Assembly: GCF_027604915.1 (NCBI RefSeq)
Contig: NZ_JAJAQC010000010.1
Coordinates: 62,001-126,000, forward strand
DNA from: Streptomonospora mangrovi
GTDB taxonomy: Bacteria; Actinomycetota; Actinomycetes; Streptosporangiales; Streptosporangiaceae
Reading direction: 5' to 3'
Length of the DNA stretch: 64,000 bases
Numbering within the stretch: position 1 is the first letter of the stretch; the number at the start of each line of letters is the position of its first letter. The translations under genes and the position numbers were made by a program. This document shows, piece by piece, positions 8,372-16,368 of the stretch. The notes under the pieces are model-generated. The model saw only the letters and a list, made by a program, of their open reading frames with translations, made no database searches and was not told the DNA's origin.

Positions 8372-9616
8372 ATGACCCCCGAACCCCGCGTGCGCCGCGG
8401 CGCGGCGCGCCAACTCGCGCGCTCCAGCGCGCTGGCCGCCGCCGGTGCCCTGCTGGGCGTGGCCACGGCCGTCGCCGAACTCTGGCTGGCGCTGCTGTGC
8501 GCGGCGGCGCTGCCGCTGGCCCCGCTGCTGCTGTGGCCGCCCGCGCGCCCCGCCCTGCCCGCCGCGCTGGGCCCCGTGGTCCGCGCGCTCACCCGGCTGG
8601 AGCTGTACCGGCTGGCCCGCTGCTACGACATCGAGATCCCCGGCCCCCACACCCTGCCCCGGTCCCTGGGCTACCTCGCGGCGCGCTGGCCGCTGGGCAT
8701 GCTCGGCGCGCTGGTGCTGGGGGTGTTCCCCGCCGGCGCCTACCTGGTGGTGTCACCGCTGGGCGCCCTCGACGGCAACAGCCCGGCCATCGTGGTGTTC
8801 GGGCTGATGTTCATGTACCTCAGCGTGCAGGGCACGGTCGGGCTGATCGGCATGGAGCGCTGGCTGGCCCGCACGGTCCTCGGCCCCACCCGCCAGGACC
8901 TGCTTGAGGAGCGCGTCGCCGAACTCACCGCCAGCCGCGCCGGCGTGGTCGAGGCCGTCGACGAGGAGCGCCGCCGCATCGAGCGCGACCTGCACGACGG
9001 CGTGCAGCAGCGGCTGGTGTCGCTGGCCATGCTGCTGGGCCGCGCCCAGCGCGGGCGCGACCCCGACCGCGCCGCCGCCCTGGTCCGCGACGCCCACCAG
9101 GAGGCGCGCCAGGCGCTGGACGAACTCCGCGAGGTCGCGTTCCGGGTCTACCCCATCGTGCTGGACGAGTTCGGTCTGGAGACCGCGCTGGCCTCCCTGG
9201 CCGACCGCTCCAGCCTGCCCCTGCACGTCGACTACACGCTCGCCCGGCAGCCCGCGCGCAGTGTGGCCACGGCCGTCTACTTCGCGGTCCGCGAGGCGGT
9301 CACCAACGCCGCCAAGCACGCCGGGGCCGACTCCGTGCGCGTCGAGGTCGGCGAGGAGCACGGCGTGCTCACCGTGCGGGTCACCGACAACGGCCGCGGC
9401 GGCGCCGACCCCCGGGGCACCGGCCTGTCCGGCCTGGCCCGGCGGGTGGCGGCCGTCGACGGCACCCTGCGCGTCGACAGCCCGCCGGGCGGCCCCACCG
9501 TGCTCACCGCGCGGCTGCCCGCCGACCCGCCCGCCGTGCCGCCCCGCCCGCCGGCGGGGGTGCCGGTCGCGGTGGCGGCGGGGGCGGGTGCGGGTGCGGC
9601 CGAGGGGAGCCCGTGA
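8372..9616 (+). CDS. sensor histidine kinase, NarL/DesK type
   Basis: A 414-residue membrane sensor kinase. Hydrophobic segments occupy about residues 20-60 and 100-165; the HisKA_3 dimerisation helix follows with the phospho-acceptor H208 in ERRRIERDLHDGVQQR. The HATPase domain has its N-box in FAVREAVTNAAKHA and a G-box in VTDNGRGG and GTGLSGLARRV. The last 40 residues are a Pro/Ala-rich tail. The ATG at 8372 has GGAGG upstream. Kinases of this class are usually followed by a LuxR-type response regulator, often with overlapping codons. Here the downstream ATG opens no such protein and an opposing gene begins instead, so the kinase is an orphan in this window. Confidence 0.85.
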   Translation: MTPEPRVRRGAARQLARSSALAAAGALLGVATAVAELWLALLCAAALPLAPLLLWPPARPALPAALGPVVRALTRLELYRLARCYDIEIPGPHTLPRSLGYLAARWPLGMLGALVLGVFPAGAYLVVSPLGALDGNSPAIVVFGLMFMYLSVQGTVGLIGMERWLARTVLGPTRQDLLEERVAELTASRAGVVEAVDEERRRIERDLHDGVQQRLVSLAMLLGRAQRGRDPDRAAALVRDAHQEARQALDELREVAFRVYPIVLDEFGLETALASLADRSSLPLHVDYTLARQPARSVATAVYFAVREAVTNAAKHAGADSVRVEVGEEHGVLTVRVTDNGRGGADPRGTGLSGLARRVAAVDGTLRVDSPPGGPTVLTARLPADPPAVPPRPPAGVPVAVAAGAGAGAAEGSP

Positions 9617-9636
9617 TGCGTCCGCCGGTCCCCGCC

Positions 9637-10110
9637 TCAGCCGCCGGCGCCGGCCTCCGGCGGCGGCACCTCGCCCTGGGCGAAGATCCCCACGAACGGG
9701 CGGCCGGGTTCGGGGTTGGTGTAGCGGGGGGTCACCACCCGCAGCACGATCCCGGCGCGGTCCTGCCGCGACTCCGCCGTGTAGGCGAACCCGTCGGCGT
9801 CGCGTGCCGACACCCTGGCGCCGCCCCGGCCGAGGGGGCGCAGCACCGCGTCCGCGCCGTGCGCCCGCCAGTGCTCGTGCAGCCGCTCCAGGGCCGCCGG
9901 CATGTGCTCGGCGCCGGTGGCCGCCGTCCACAGCGCCACCGCCACGAACACGTCGGGGCGGCCCTCGTCCGCGTCGGCGTCGACCGGCCCGGGTGCGTCG
10001 GGGCGGGCGCCGGCGAACTCCAGCGGCGCCCCCACCACGCCGGCCAGCGCCTCGCCGCGCGCCATCGCGCGCCGCGCGGCGTCGGGTTCGCGAACCGCTT
10101 CCAGTGCCAT
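9637..10110 (-). CDS. conserved protein of unknown function, next to DUF1023 hydrolase
   Basis: A 157-residue soluble protein with an acidic, charged composition and no signal peptide or membrane segment. GGGAG lies about 6 nt before the ATG at 10110. It follows the DUF1023 hydrolase gene on the same strand after 54 bp and is probably cotranscribed. I recognise no catalytic motif. Small partner genes beside DUF1023 hydrolases are common in actinomycetes, but I can assign no role. Its end approaches the kinase stop tail to tail. Confidence 0.55.
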   Translation of the reverse strand: MALEAVREPDAARRAMARGEALAGVVGAPLEFAGARPDAPGPVDADADEGRPDVFVAVALWTAATGAEHMPAALERLHEHWRAHGADAVLRPLGRGGARVSARDADGFAYTAESRQDRAGIVLRVVTPRYTNPEPGRPFVGIFAQGEVPPPEAGAGG

Positions 10111-10164
10111 GACCGCTCCCGTTCTACTCCGCCCGCCGGTGCCGCCGGTGCCGCCGGCCGCCGT

Positions 10165-11385
10165 TCACAGCCCTTTCCGCCCGCCGCGCCGGGCGTGCGG
10201 CCGCCGCGGCGGCCGGGGGCGGTCGCCGGCACCGGGCCGCCGGTGGGCCGCGTGCTCCTGGCGGCGCACCAGACCGTCCACGTGCCGCAGCACCCGCCAC
10301 GGGTCGCCGCCGGCCGGGCGCGGCTCGGCGGCCACCAGGTCGTCGGTGGCGCCGATGAACACCGCCACGGCGTTGTCCAGGCCCACCCCGGGCTCCAGGT
10401 AGTCGTGGTGCCCGTGCGGGTCGGTGGCCAGCCGCTTCAGCCCCGCCTCCGCGCTCGCGGGGTTGACCCCGTGCAGCGCGGGCGACAGGTAGGTGATCGA
10501 GTCGGCGTCGGAGGCCAGGCAGTACGCGTCGGCCACGTGCAGGTCCGCCACCCCCGCGATCCCCTTGCCCAGCCCGGGGCCGGCCCCCACGATCAGCGTG
10601 TCGGCCGCCACGTCGGCGTAGCGCGCGACGGTCTGCGCCGCCACCACCGAACCGTAGCTCAACCCGTACAGCACCACGGTGCTCTCGGATTCCTGGTGGG
10701 CCGCCTTGAGGCCGGCCAGGAAGCTGTGCAGCGGCGCGCGGGCGGCGTGGGCCAGGTCCAGCCGCGCCGCCTCGGGACCGAACCTGGGGGCGCGGGCGCC
10801 CTGCCACACCATGACCGCGTGGTCGGGCGCTCCCAGGGTGCCCGCCTTGGCGTCGGCCTCCATGTGCAGCCGGGTGATGCGCCGCAGGTTGCGCCCGATG
10901 TTGTGCAGGCCGGTGCCGGCGCCGGGGACCACCACCAGCTTCCTGGTGGCGGTGTCGGGGTTGTTCCGCGATATCGCGGTGAGGCCGTCGCCCGCGCCGG
11001 GCCGGCTCGGCGGCGTGAACCGCATCAGGAACATCCGCGCCATGGGGTCCTGGTCGTAGTCGGCCAGGGCAGCGCTCAGGGTCGCCACGTCCTTGTCGGT
11101 GTGCCGCTCCAGGTACTCCCGCAGCGCCGTGCGGTTGGCGGCGTCGCGCACCTCGGCGGGCAGGCCGTCGAGCGCGCCCAGCGCGGCGGGGTCCTCGCGC
11201 ACCAGGTGTTCGCGTTCGGCGTCGGACAGCCCTCGCCACCACGCCGCGTAGTGCGCGGGGGAGGGCAGTTGGGGGACCAGGTCGCTGCGGCGCGCCACGG
11301 CCGCAGGTGTGGGCGCGGTCCGCGTCCGCCCCAGCAGCCGTTTGAGGACGCCTGCGGGGCGCGGTTCTCCGCCGGGGTCAACCAT
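10165..11385 (-). CDS. alpha/beta hydrolase, DUF1023 family
   Basis: A 406-residue alpha/beta-hydrolase-fold protein. The family signature includes VVVPGAGTGLHNI, an AVMVWQGARAP block and the nucleophile elbow GLSYGSVVA (G-x-S-x-G). N-terminal residues 25-110 are helical and charged. The ATG at 11385 is preceded by GGAGGA, and the longer upstream frame is rejected. The C-terminus is a very basic Arg/Pro/His-rich tail of about 35 residues that may be disordered. Substrate is unknown; members are found widely in actinomycetes, often in multiple copies. It is cotranscribed with the small gene downstream. Confidence 0.75.
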   Translation of the reverse strand: MVDPGGEPRPAGVLKRLLGRTRTAPTPAAVARRSDLVPQLPSPAHYAAWWRGLSDAEREHLVREDPAALGALDGLPAEVRDAANRTALREYLERHTDKDVATLSAALADYDQDPMARMFLMRFTPPSRPGAGDGLTAISRNNPDTATRKLVVVPGAGTGLHNIGRNLRRITRLHMEADAKAGTLGAPDHAVMVWQGARAPRFGPEAARLDLAHAARAPLHSFLAGLKAAHQESESTVVLYGLSYGSVVAAQTVARYADVAADTLIVGAGPGLGKGIAGVADLHVADAYCLASDADSITYLSPALHGVNPASAEAGLKRLATDPHGHHDYLEPGVGLDNAVAVFIGATDDLVAAEPRPAGGDPWRVLRHVDGLVRRQEHAAHRRPGAGDRPRPPRRPHARRGGRKGL

Positions 11386-11468
11386 GGCTCGTGGTCCTCC
11401 TTGCGGGAAGCGGGTGCGCCGGGGACAGGGGCCGCGCGGGGCTGCGGCGACGTTACCACCCCCGCCTG

Positions 11469-12395
11469 TCACCGGAACGCGGCCCGGTAGGCGGTGGGCG
11501 TGGTGCCCACCTGGCGGCCGAAGTGGTAGCGCAGCGTCTCCACGGTGCCGAACCCCGTGGTGCGCGCGATCCGCTCCACCGGCAGGCCGGTGGTCTCCAG
11601 CAGCTCCCGAGCGCGCTGCACCCGGCGGTCCAGCAGCCAGCGCAGCGGCGTCGTGCCCGTCTGCGCCCGGAACCGCCGCGACAGGTGGCGGGGGCTCAGG
11701 GCGGCGTGGGCGGCGATCTCGGCCACGGTCAGCGGCTCGGCCAGGTGGTCCTGCATCCAGCGCAGCGTGGCGCCCAGGTCGGCGGTGTCGTCGACCGGGT
11801 CGCGGTGCTCGATGAACTGCGCCTGGCCGCCGGGGCGCTGCGGGGGCATCACGATCAGCCGCCCGGTCTCGGCGGCGGCGGCCGCGCCCCGGTCGCGGCG
11901 CACGATGTGCAGGCACAGGTCCAGGCCCGAGGCCACCCCCGCCGAGGTCAGCACCTGGCCGTCGTCCACGAACAGCACCGAGGGGTCGACCTCCACCTCG
12001 GGGTAGGCCCGGGCCAGGTCGCCGGCCAGCAGCCAGTGGGTGGCGGCCGGACGGCCGTCGAGCAGGCCCGCCGCCGCCAGCACGAACGCCCCGGTGCAGA
12101 TCGAGGCCACCCGCGCCCCGCGCTCCACCGCCTCGCGCAGCAGCTCCAGCACCGCGCGCGGCGGAGGGCTCGCGGGGTCGCCCCCCGGCACGACCACGGT
12201 GTCGGCGCGGTGCGCGTCGTCCAGGCCGTAGGGCGCGGAGAGCCGGAACGTCTCGCGTCCGGCGGCGGTGGCGGCGATGTCGGAGTCGGCGCAGACCCGC
12301 ACCTCATAGCCCGGGGCGAACGAGAACACCTGGCACGGAATGGTCAGGTCGAAGCCCACGATCCCGTCGAAGGCGAGTACGGCGACCACGTGCAT
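11469..12395 (-). CDS. GlxA-family transcriptional regulator (DJ-1/PfpI + AraC)
   Basis: A 308-residue regulator. Residues 1-190 form a DJ-1/PfpI (glutamine-amidotransferase-like) domain with VVVPGG and the Cys elbow ASICTGAFVLAAAG. Residues 210-305 carry two AraC helix-turn-helix motifs (LTVAEIAAHAALSPRHLSRR and VERIARTTGFGTVETLRYHF). Domain order and length are standard for GlxA. It is divergent from a gene encoding a free-standing DJ-1/PfpI protein, with 110 bp between the starts, so it probably controls that neighbour and itself. The inducer is unknown. Confidence 0.85.
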   Translation of the reverse strand: MHVVAVLAFDGIVGFDLTIPCQVFSFAPGYEVRVCADSDIAATAAGRETFRLSAPYGLDDAHRADTVVVPGGDPASPPPRAVLELLREAVERGARVASICTGAFVLAAAGLLDGRPAATHWLLAGDLARAYPEVEVDPSVLFVDDGQVLTSAGVASGLDLCLHIVRRDRGAAAAAETGRLIVMPPQRPGGQAQFIEHRDPVDDTADLGATLRWMQDHLAEPLTVAEIAAHAALSPRHLSRRFRAQTGTTPLRWLLDRRVQRARELLETTGLPVERIARTTGFGTVETLRYHFGRQVGTTPTAYRAAFR

Positions 12396-12505
12396 GGCCG
12401 AATCCTACGCATGGCGGTCCATCAGGCCGCTGTCCCCCCGGATCCGGCGTCGCGATACTCGGCGTGTCCGCAAGCACCCGATCGTGCTGTCTTCAGGAGG
12501 CCGCG

Positions 12506-13141
12506 ATGACCCTTCACGTGCAGGCCGTGCTCTACGACGGGGTGGAGGACCAGGACCTCCTCGGCCCGCTCGGGGCGCTGGAGGTCATGGAGGACGTCCA
12601 GACCACGTTCGTCGCCCTCGACGCGCCCGCCACCGTGACCACGTCCTTCGGCCTGGAGGTCCGGGTTCGGGCCGCGCTGGATGCGGCGCGGGCCGACGTC
12701 CTGGTGGTCCCCGGAGGCGGAGTCGGCGAGGGCTCGGCCGTGGACCGCCAGATCCGCGCCGGAGCGCTCCCAGCGGCCCTGGCGGCGGCGGCGCGCCCCG
12801 GCCTGGTGATGGCGGGGGTGTGCACCGGCACCCTGCTGCTGTCGGCGGCGGGCATCACGGCCGGACGCCCGTGCACCACCCACCACGCCGCCACGGAGGC
12901 GTTGCGCGCCGAGGGCGCCGAGGTGGTCCCCGGCCGCGTCGTGGACGACGGCGACCTGGTCACCTGCGGCGGCGTGACCTCGGGGATCGACCTCGGCCTG
13001 TGGCTGGTGGAGCGCCGGTACGGCCCCCAGGCGGCTCTCCTGGCCGAACAGGTCCTCGAACACGAGCGCCGGGGCACCGTGTGGCGCAGCGGGGCGGCCG
13101 GTGCCGCCGGGACCGGGAAGGGGGCGGCGGCTCTCACCTGA
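12506..13141 (+). CDS. DJ-1/PfpI family protein, isonitrile-hydratase-like
   Basis: A 211-residue single-domain DJ-1/PfpI protein. It has VLVVPGGG and the nucleophile elbow AGVCTGTLLLSAAG, and the Thr-His pair THHAATEALR seen in isonitrile hydratase (InhA)-like members. The ATG at 12506 follows CAGGAGG. Possible activities are isonitrile hydration or another glyoxalase or amidase-type reaction; the sequence alone does not decide. Divergent pairing with a GlxA regulator is the usual context. Confidence 0.78.
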   Translation: MTLHVQAVLYDGVEDQDLLGPLGALEVMEDVQTTFVALDAPATVTTSFGLEVRVRAALDAARADVLVVPGGGVGEGSAVDRQIRAGALPAALAAAARPGLVMAGVCTGTLLLSAAGITAGRPCTTHHAATEALRAEGAEVVPGRVVDDGDLVTCGGVTSGIDLGLWLVERRYGPQAALLAEQVLEHERRGTVWRSGAAGAAGTGKGAAALT

Positions 13142-13407
13142 GCCCGCCTGAGCGCCGGTCACCACAGCGGGTCGGTGAGGTCACGACGGACGGCGCCGGC
13201 CCCCGGGTGGCGCGGGTGCGCGGTCATCGGGACGCCGGGCGGGGCTGGTGCGCGCGCCGGGGGCGGCGGAGGGTGGCCTGGGGCGGGCGGTCACCGGTCC
13301 GCAGGCCGCCCGGGTGGTCGAGGCGGCGACGGGCGGCGACGGGCGGCGGGGCCTCGGGCGGGCGGTACCGGCTCGGCACGGCGGCGGCCCGTGAGACGAC
13401 AGCGGTG
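13142..13407. other. convergent intergenic region, no gene seen
   Basis: This 266-bp stretch is rich in GGCGGGC-type runs between the DJ-1 gene and the last ADP-ribosylglycohydrolase gene. It presumably contains the terminator of the 9-kb operon, but I did not find a clean long stem. Confidence 0.35.
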
Positions 13408-14778
13408 TCACGCGGCGGGGGCGGTGCGCAGGGCCAGGGTGCGCGCGGCGAGTTCGGCGAAGGTGATGCCGTCGAAGCCGGTGAGGCTGCTGGCGATCCG
13501 GCCGCGCAGCGGGGTGGTCCAGTACTCCGGCAGGGCCGAGGCACCCCTCAGCGCCCCGGCGGCAGATCCGACCGTGGCACCCACCGAATCGGTGTCCCAA
13601 CCGGCCGACACGGCCTTGGTGATGGAGTCGGCGAAGTCGCCTCCCCCGTGCACGAGCGCGGCGGCGACCACGGCGGCGTTGTTGACCGCGTGCACCCAGT
13701 GCAGGTGGCCGTGCGCCGCGTACAGCCCGTCCACGACCTCCTCGAAGTCGTCGGCGCCCGCCGCGAGCACCATCGCGTCGCGGACGGCCTCGGCCAGCCG
13801 CGACCTCGGCGGCACCACGCGCAGCGCCGTCTCCAGCGCGGCGGCGGGGGAGTCCGCCACCGGGGCCGTCGCGGCGAGCGCGGCGGCGAACATCGCGCCG
13901 TAGACCCCGTTGGCGGTGTGGCTGACCACGGCGTCGCGGTGCGCCATCATCGCGGCGGTGCCCGGATCGCCCGGGTTGGTCCACCCGAACACGTCGGCGC
14001 GGATCAGTGCGCCGATCCACTCCCGGAAGGGGTTGCGCACCCGCGCCGTCCGCGGCGGCACCACCCCCGTGAGCAGGTTGCGCACGGCCACCCGCTCGGC
14101 GGTGAAGATCCGGCCGGGCGGGAGTTCGTCCAGCCACATCTGGGCGACGTCCTCGCTGGTGAACCGGGGGCCGAAGCGCTCAAGCAGGGCCAGCCCCAGC
14201 ATCGGGAAGTTGAGGTCGTCGTCCTCGGGGGTGCCGTCGAGGGTTTCGGCCAGGCTCGTCGGGGCGCTGCGGCGGTTCCACGGCCAGCGCGCCGCGACGT
14301 CGTCGGGCAGGCCCTTGGCCGTGAACCAGCCCCGCACCGGCCAGTTGCCGGTCGTCTCGGCGATCTCGCGGATGCCCGCGCGCGGGATCTTCTCCACCGG
14401 CTTGCCGAGCACGCACCCGGCGGCCCGGCCCGTCCAGGCGCCCAGCACCCGGTCGGCGAGGTCGGCGCCCGGCGCGGCCACCGGACCCACCGGCCACTCC
14501 GGGCAGGCCGCGATGATGTCGGGGAGGTCGGTGGGCTCGTCCCCGGCCAGGGGGGAGGGCAGGGCCGAAAGCTCGTCCAGCAGATCCTCGGCCAGCGCGC
14601 GCACCTCGGGCGCGGCCGGTTCGGGCGAGGCGCCCGCCAGGGGCGGCGCGTCGTGCCCGCCGGCGGCGTACCAGCGCTTCCGCACCCGGGCGACGGCGTC
14701 GGGGTCGCGGCCGTCCTGGTCGGCCTGGCGCAGTTCGTGCCCGACGAGGTCTTCGGGATGGATCCAGGTCACGCGCAT
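13408..14778 (-). CDS. ADP-ribosylglycohydrolase family protein, long form (ARH no. 1)
   Basis: A 456-residue protein. After an N-terminal helical region of about 105 residues comes the ARH (DraG-like) all-alpha domain: RVLGAWTGRAAGCVLGKPVEK replaces the usual GDALG; the first metal motif is EDDDLN (D186-D188); the second is GWDTDSVGAT (D395, D397). These are the di-magnesium ligand positions of the family, so hydrolysis of an N- or O-ribosyl bond is plausible. The variant motifs place it in a different subgroup from the other three ARH genes. It is the most distal gene of the sugar-transport operon, separated from ARH no. 2 by 430 bp, so it may also have its own promoter. Confidence 0.85.
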   Translation of the reverse strand: MRVTWIHPEDLVGHELRQADQDGRDPDAVARVRKRWYAAGGHDAPPLAGASPEPAAPEVRALAEDLLDELSALPSPLAGDEPTDLPDIIAACPEWPVGPVAAPGADLADRVLGAWTGRAAGCVLGKPVEKIPRAGIREIAETTGNWPVRGWFTAKGLPDDVAARWPWNRRSAPTSLAETLDGTPEDDDLNFPMLGLALLERFGPRFTSEDVAQMWLDELPPGRIFTAERVAVRNLLTGVVPPRTARVRNPFREWIGALIRADVFGWTNPGDPGTAAMMAHRDAVVSHTANGVYGAMFAAALAATAPVADSPAAALETALRVVPPRSRLAEAVRDAMVLAAGADDFEEVVDGLYAAHGHLHWVHAVNNAAVVAAALVHGGGDFADSITKAVSAGWDTDSVGATVGSAAGALRGASALPEYWTTPLRGRIASSLTGFDGITFAELAARTLALRTAPAA

Positions 14779-15208
14779 GTGGCGGGTTCCTCCAGTGGTC
14801 GTCGTGTCGTCCCAACCGCTCCAATGGCGCGGCCCCGGCGGTCCGTCGCCGGTCGGCCCGCCGAGAGGCCGCGCGCCGACGGCCGCTGCCCGGCCAACGC
14901 GCGGCGCGTCCCCGCGCGTGCCCGGCGCGGGGTTTCCCCGCGACCGAGGACGGGGGTTCGCACCGTCCCAATCGCCGCCGCGCCGGGTTCCACCGCGAGC
15001 CGATGCCCGTGGCGGACGCGGCCGGCGCGACGGGCGGCCTGTCGGTGCGCGGGCGGTCGTGCGATGGTCCCCGGGCTGCTCCGCGCCCGCCGCCCGGCCG
15101 AGTCGGCGTCCGGCCGGTGCGCCCGCACCGGCCGCCCACCGGCGTTCACCGCGCCCGGCCTCGTGCGCGCGCCTCGGCCCGCTCTCCGCACCGGCATCCG
15201 CGTCCCCC
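14779..15208. other. gap inside the ARH operon
   Basis: 430 bp without recognisable coding sequence between two ARH genes, in an operon where the other genes overlap or nearly touch. It is very Arg/Ala/Pro-like in every frame. A promoter for ARH no. 1 or a remnant of a lost gene are both possible; neither can be shown. Confidence 0.4.
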
Positions 15209-16357
15209 TCAGGCGGCCGGCTGTTCCAGCTTTGCCAGGGCGGCGTCGGCGGCCTCTCGGCGGCGGCGGTCGGCGGTTCGGATGCGGAGGGCGACCTCCG
15301 CCAGGTCCAGGCCGGGGGTTTCGATGTCGGTGCGGCTGGCTTCGGCCACCTGGATGCGCCACTCCCGGGGGACCGCGTCGCGGCCGCCGAGTGCTCCGGC
15401 GAGGGCGCCGCCCATGCTGGCGATGGAGTCGGCGTCGCGCCCGTAGTTCACCCCGCCCAGCACGGTGTCGCGGTAGTCGCCCCCCGCGATCAGCAGGAAC
15501 GCCAGCGCCAGCGGCAACTCCTCGATGGAGTGCACCCGGCTGGGCCGACGAGCGCCCAGCCCCTGGTCGCGGTAGGTGTCGGCGACCGTGTCGAACGGCG
15601 CCACGGCCTCCCGCAGCGCCGCCGCCGACCCCCGCCACCCGCTGATGCCGCGCGCCCGCTCGCACACCGCCTCGATCGCCGCGCGCGTGCCGTCCTTGGC
15701 CAGCCCCAGCGCCGCCGCGACCACCGCCTCGGCGTCGGCACCCGGCCCCATGGCCGCCGCCACCGCCGCCGCGAACACCCCGGCGGCCTCCCGGCCGTAG
15801 CTGGACTGGTGCGCCCCGGCCAGGTCGATCGCCTCGGTGTAGGCGCCCTCCGGGTCGCCGGCGTTGACCACGCCCACCGGCGCCATGTACATCGCCGCGC
15901 CGCAGTTGACGATGTTGCCGGTGCCGGCCTCGCGCGGGTCCACGTGGCCGTAGTGCAGCCGCGCCACCAGCCACTTCTCGGCGAGGAAGACCCGTTGCAG
16001 CAGCAGCGCCTCCTCCTCCAGTTCGGGCACCCACCGCCGCTCACCCATCATCTCCGGCACCAGCAGGTCGGCGGCGGCGTAGGCGTCGAGGTGCCGTTCG
16101 GCCTTGGTGTAGACCCGGATCAGCGCCTGGGTCATCAAGGTGTCGTCGGTGATGTGGCCGTCGCCCTTGTGGTAGGGGGCGATGGGCCGCGCGTTGCGCC
16201 AGTCGGTGTTGAAGGGGCCGACGACTCCCTCCACGTAGCCGCCGTAGCGCTGCTGGATCTGCTCGACGGTCCAGCCCTCGGTCGCGCCGCCGAGCGCGTC
16301 ACCCACGGCGGCCCCGGCAATCGCGCCGACGGCCTTGTCCTGGAGGCGGGTCAGCAT
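15209..16357 (-). CDS. ADP-ribosylglycohydrolase family protein (ARH no. 2)
   Basis: A 382-residue ARH-fold hydrolase with all canonical motifs: AGAAVGDALGGATEGW at the N-terminus, HITDDTLMT (T70-D71-D72-T73) and NYGRDADSIASMGGALAGA (D308, D310). This is the full set of magnesium ligands, so an active enzyme is expected. The ATG at 16357 has AAGGAG ahead and starts 11 bp after the stop of ARH no. 3; the longer upstream frame is rejected. The family removes ADP-ribose from proteins or small molecules. The transporter context here suggests instead a ribosyl-type nutrient. Confidence 0.85.
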   Translation of the reverse strand: MLTRLQDKAVGAIAGAAVGDALGGATEGWTVEQIQQRYGGYVEGVVGPFNTDWRNARPIAPYHKGDGHITDDTLMTQALIRVYTKAERHLDAYAAADLLVPEMMGERRWVPELEEEALLLQRVFLAEKWLVARLHYGHVDPREAGTGNIVNCGAAMYMAPVGVVNAGDPEGAYTEAIDLAGAHQSSYGREAAGVFAAAVAAAMGPGADAEAVVAAALGLAKDGTRAAIEAVCERARGISGWRGSAAALREAVAPFDTVADTYRDQGLGARRPSRVHSIEELPLALAFLLIAGGDYRDTVLGGVNYGRDADSIASMGGALAGALGGRDAVPREWRIQVAEASRTDIETPGLDLAEVALRIRTADRRRREAADAALAKLEQPAA

Positions 16358-16368
16358 GGATGGCTCCT

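Noticed and set aside
9613-11490. Frame starting at the overlap with the kinase stop, considered as a response regulator
   Set aside because: No receiver or LuxR motif; it is antisense to the small gene and the DUF1023 hydrolase gene.
12340-15645. Very long plus-strand open frame antisense to the ARH genes
   Set aside because: Composition is Arg/Gly/Pro/His repeats typical of a shadow frame in high-GC DNA; the minus strand carries clear ARH motifs and ribosome sites.
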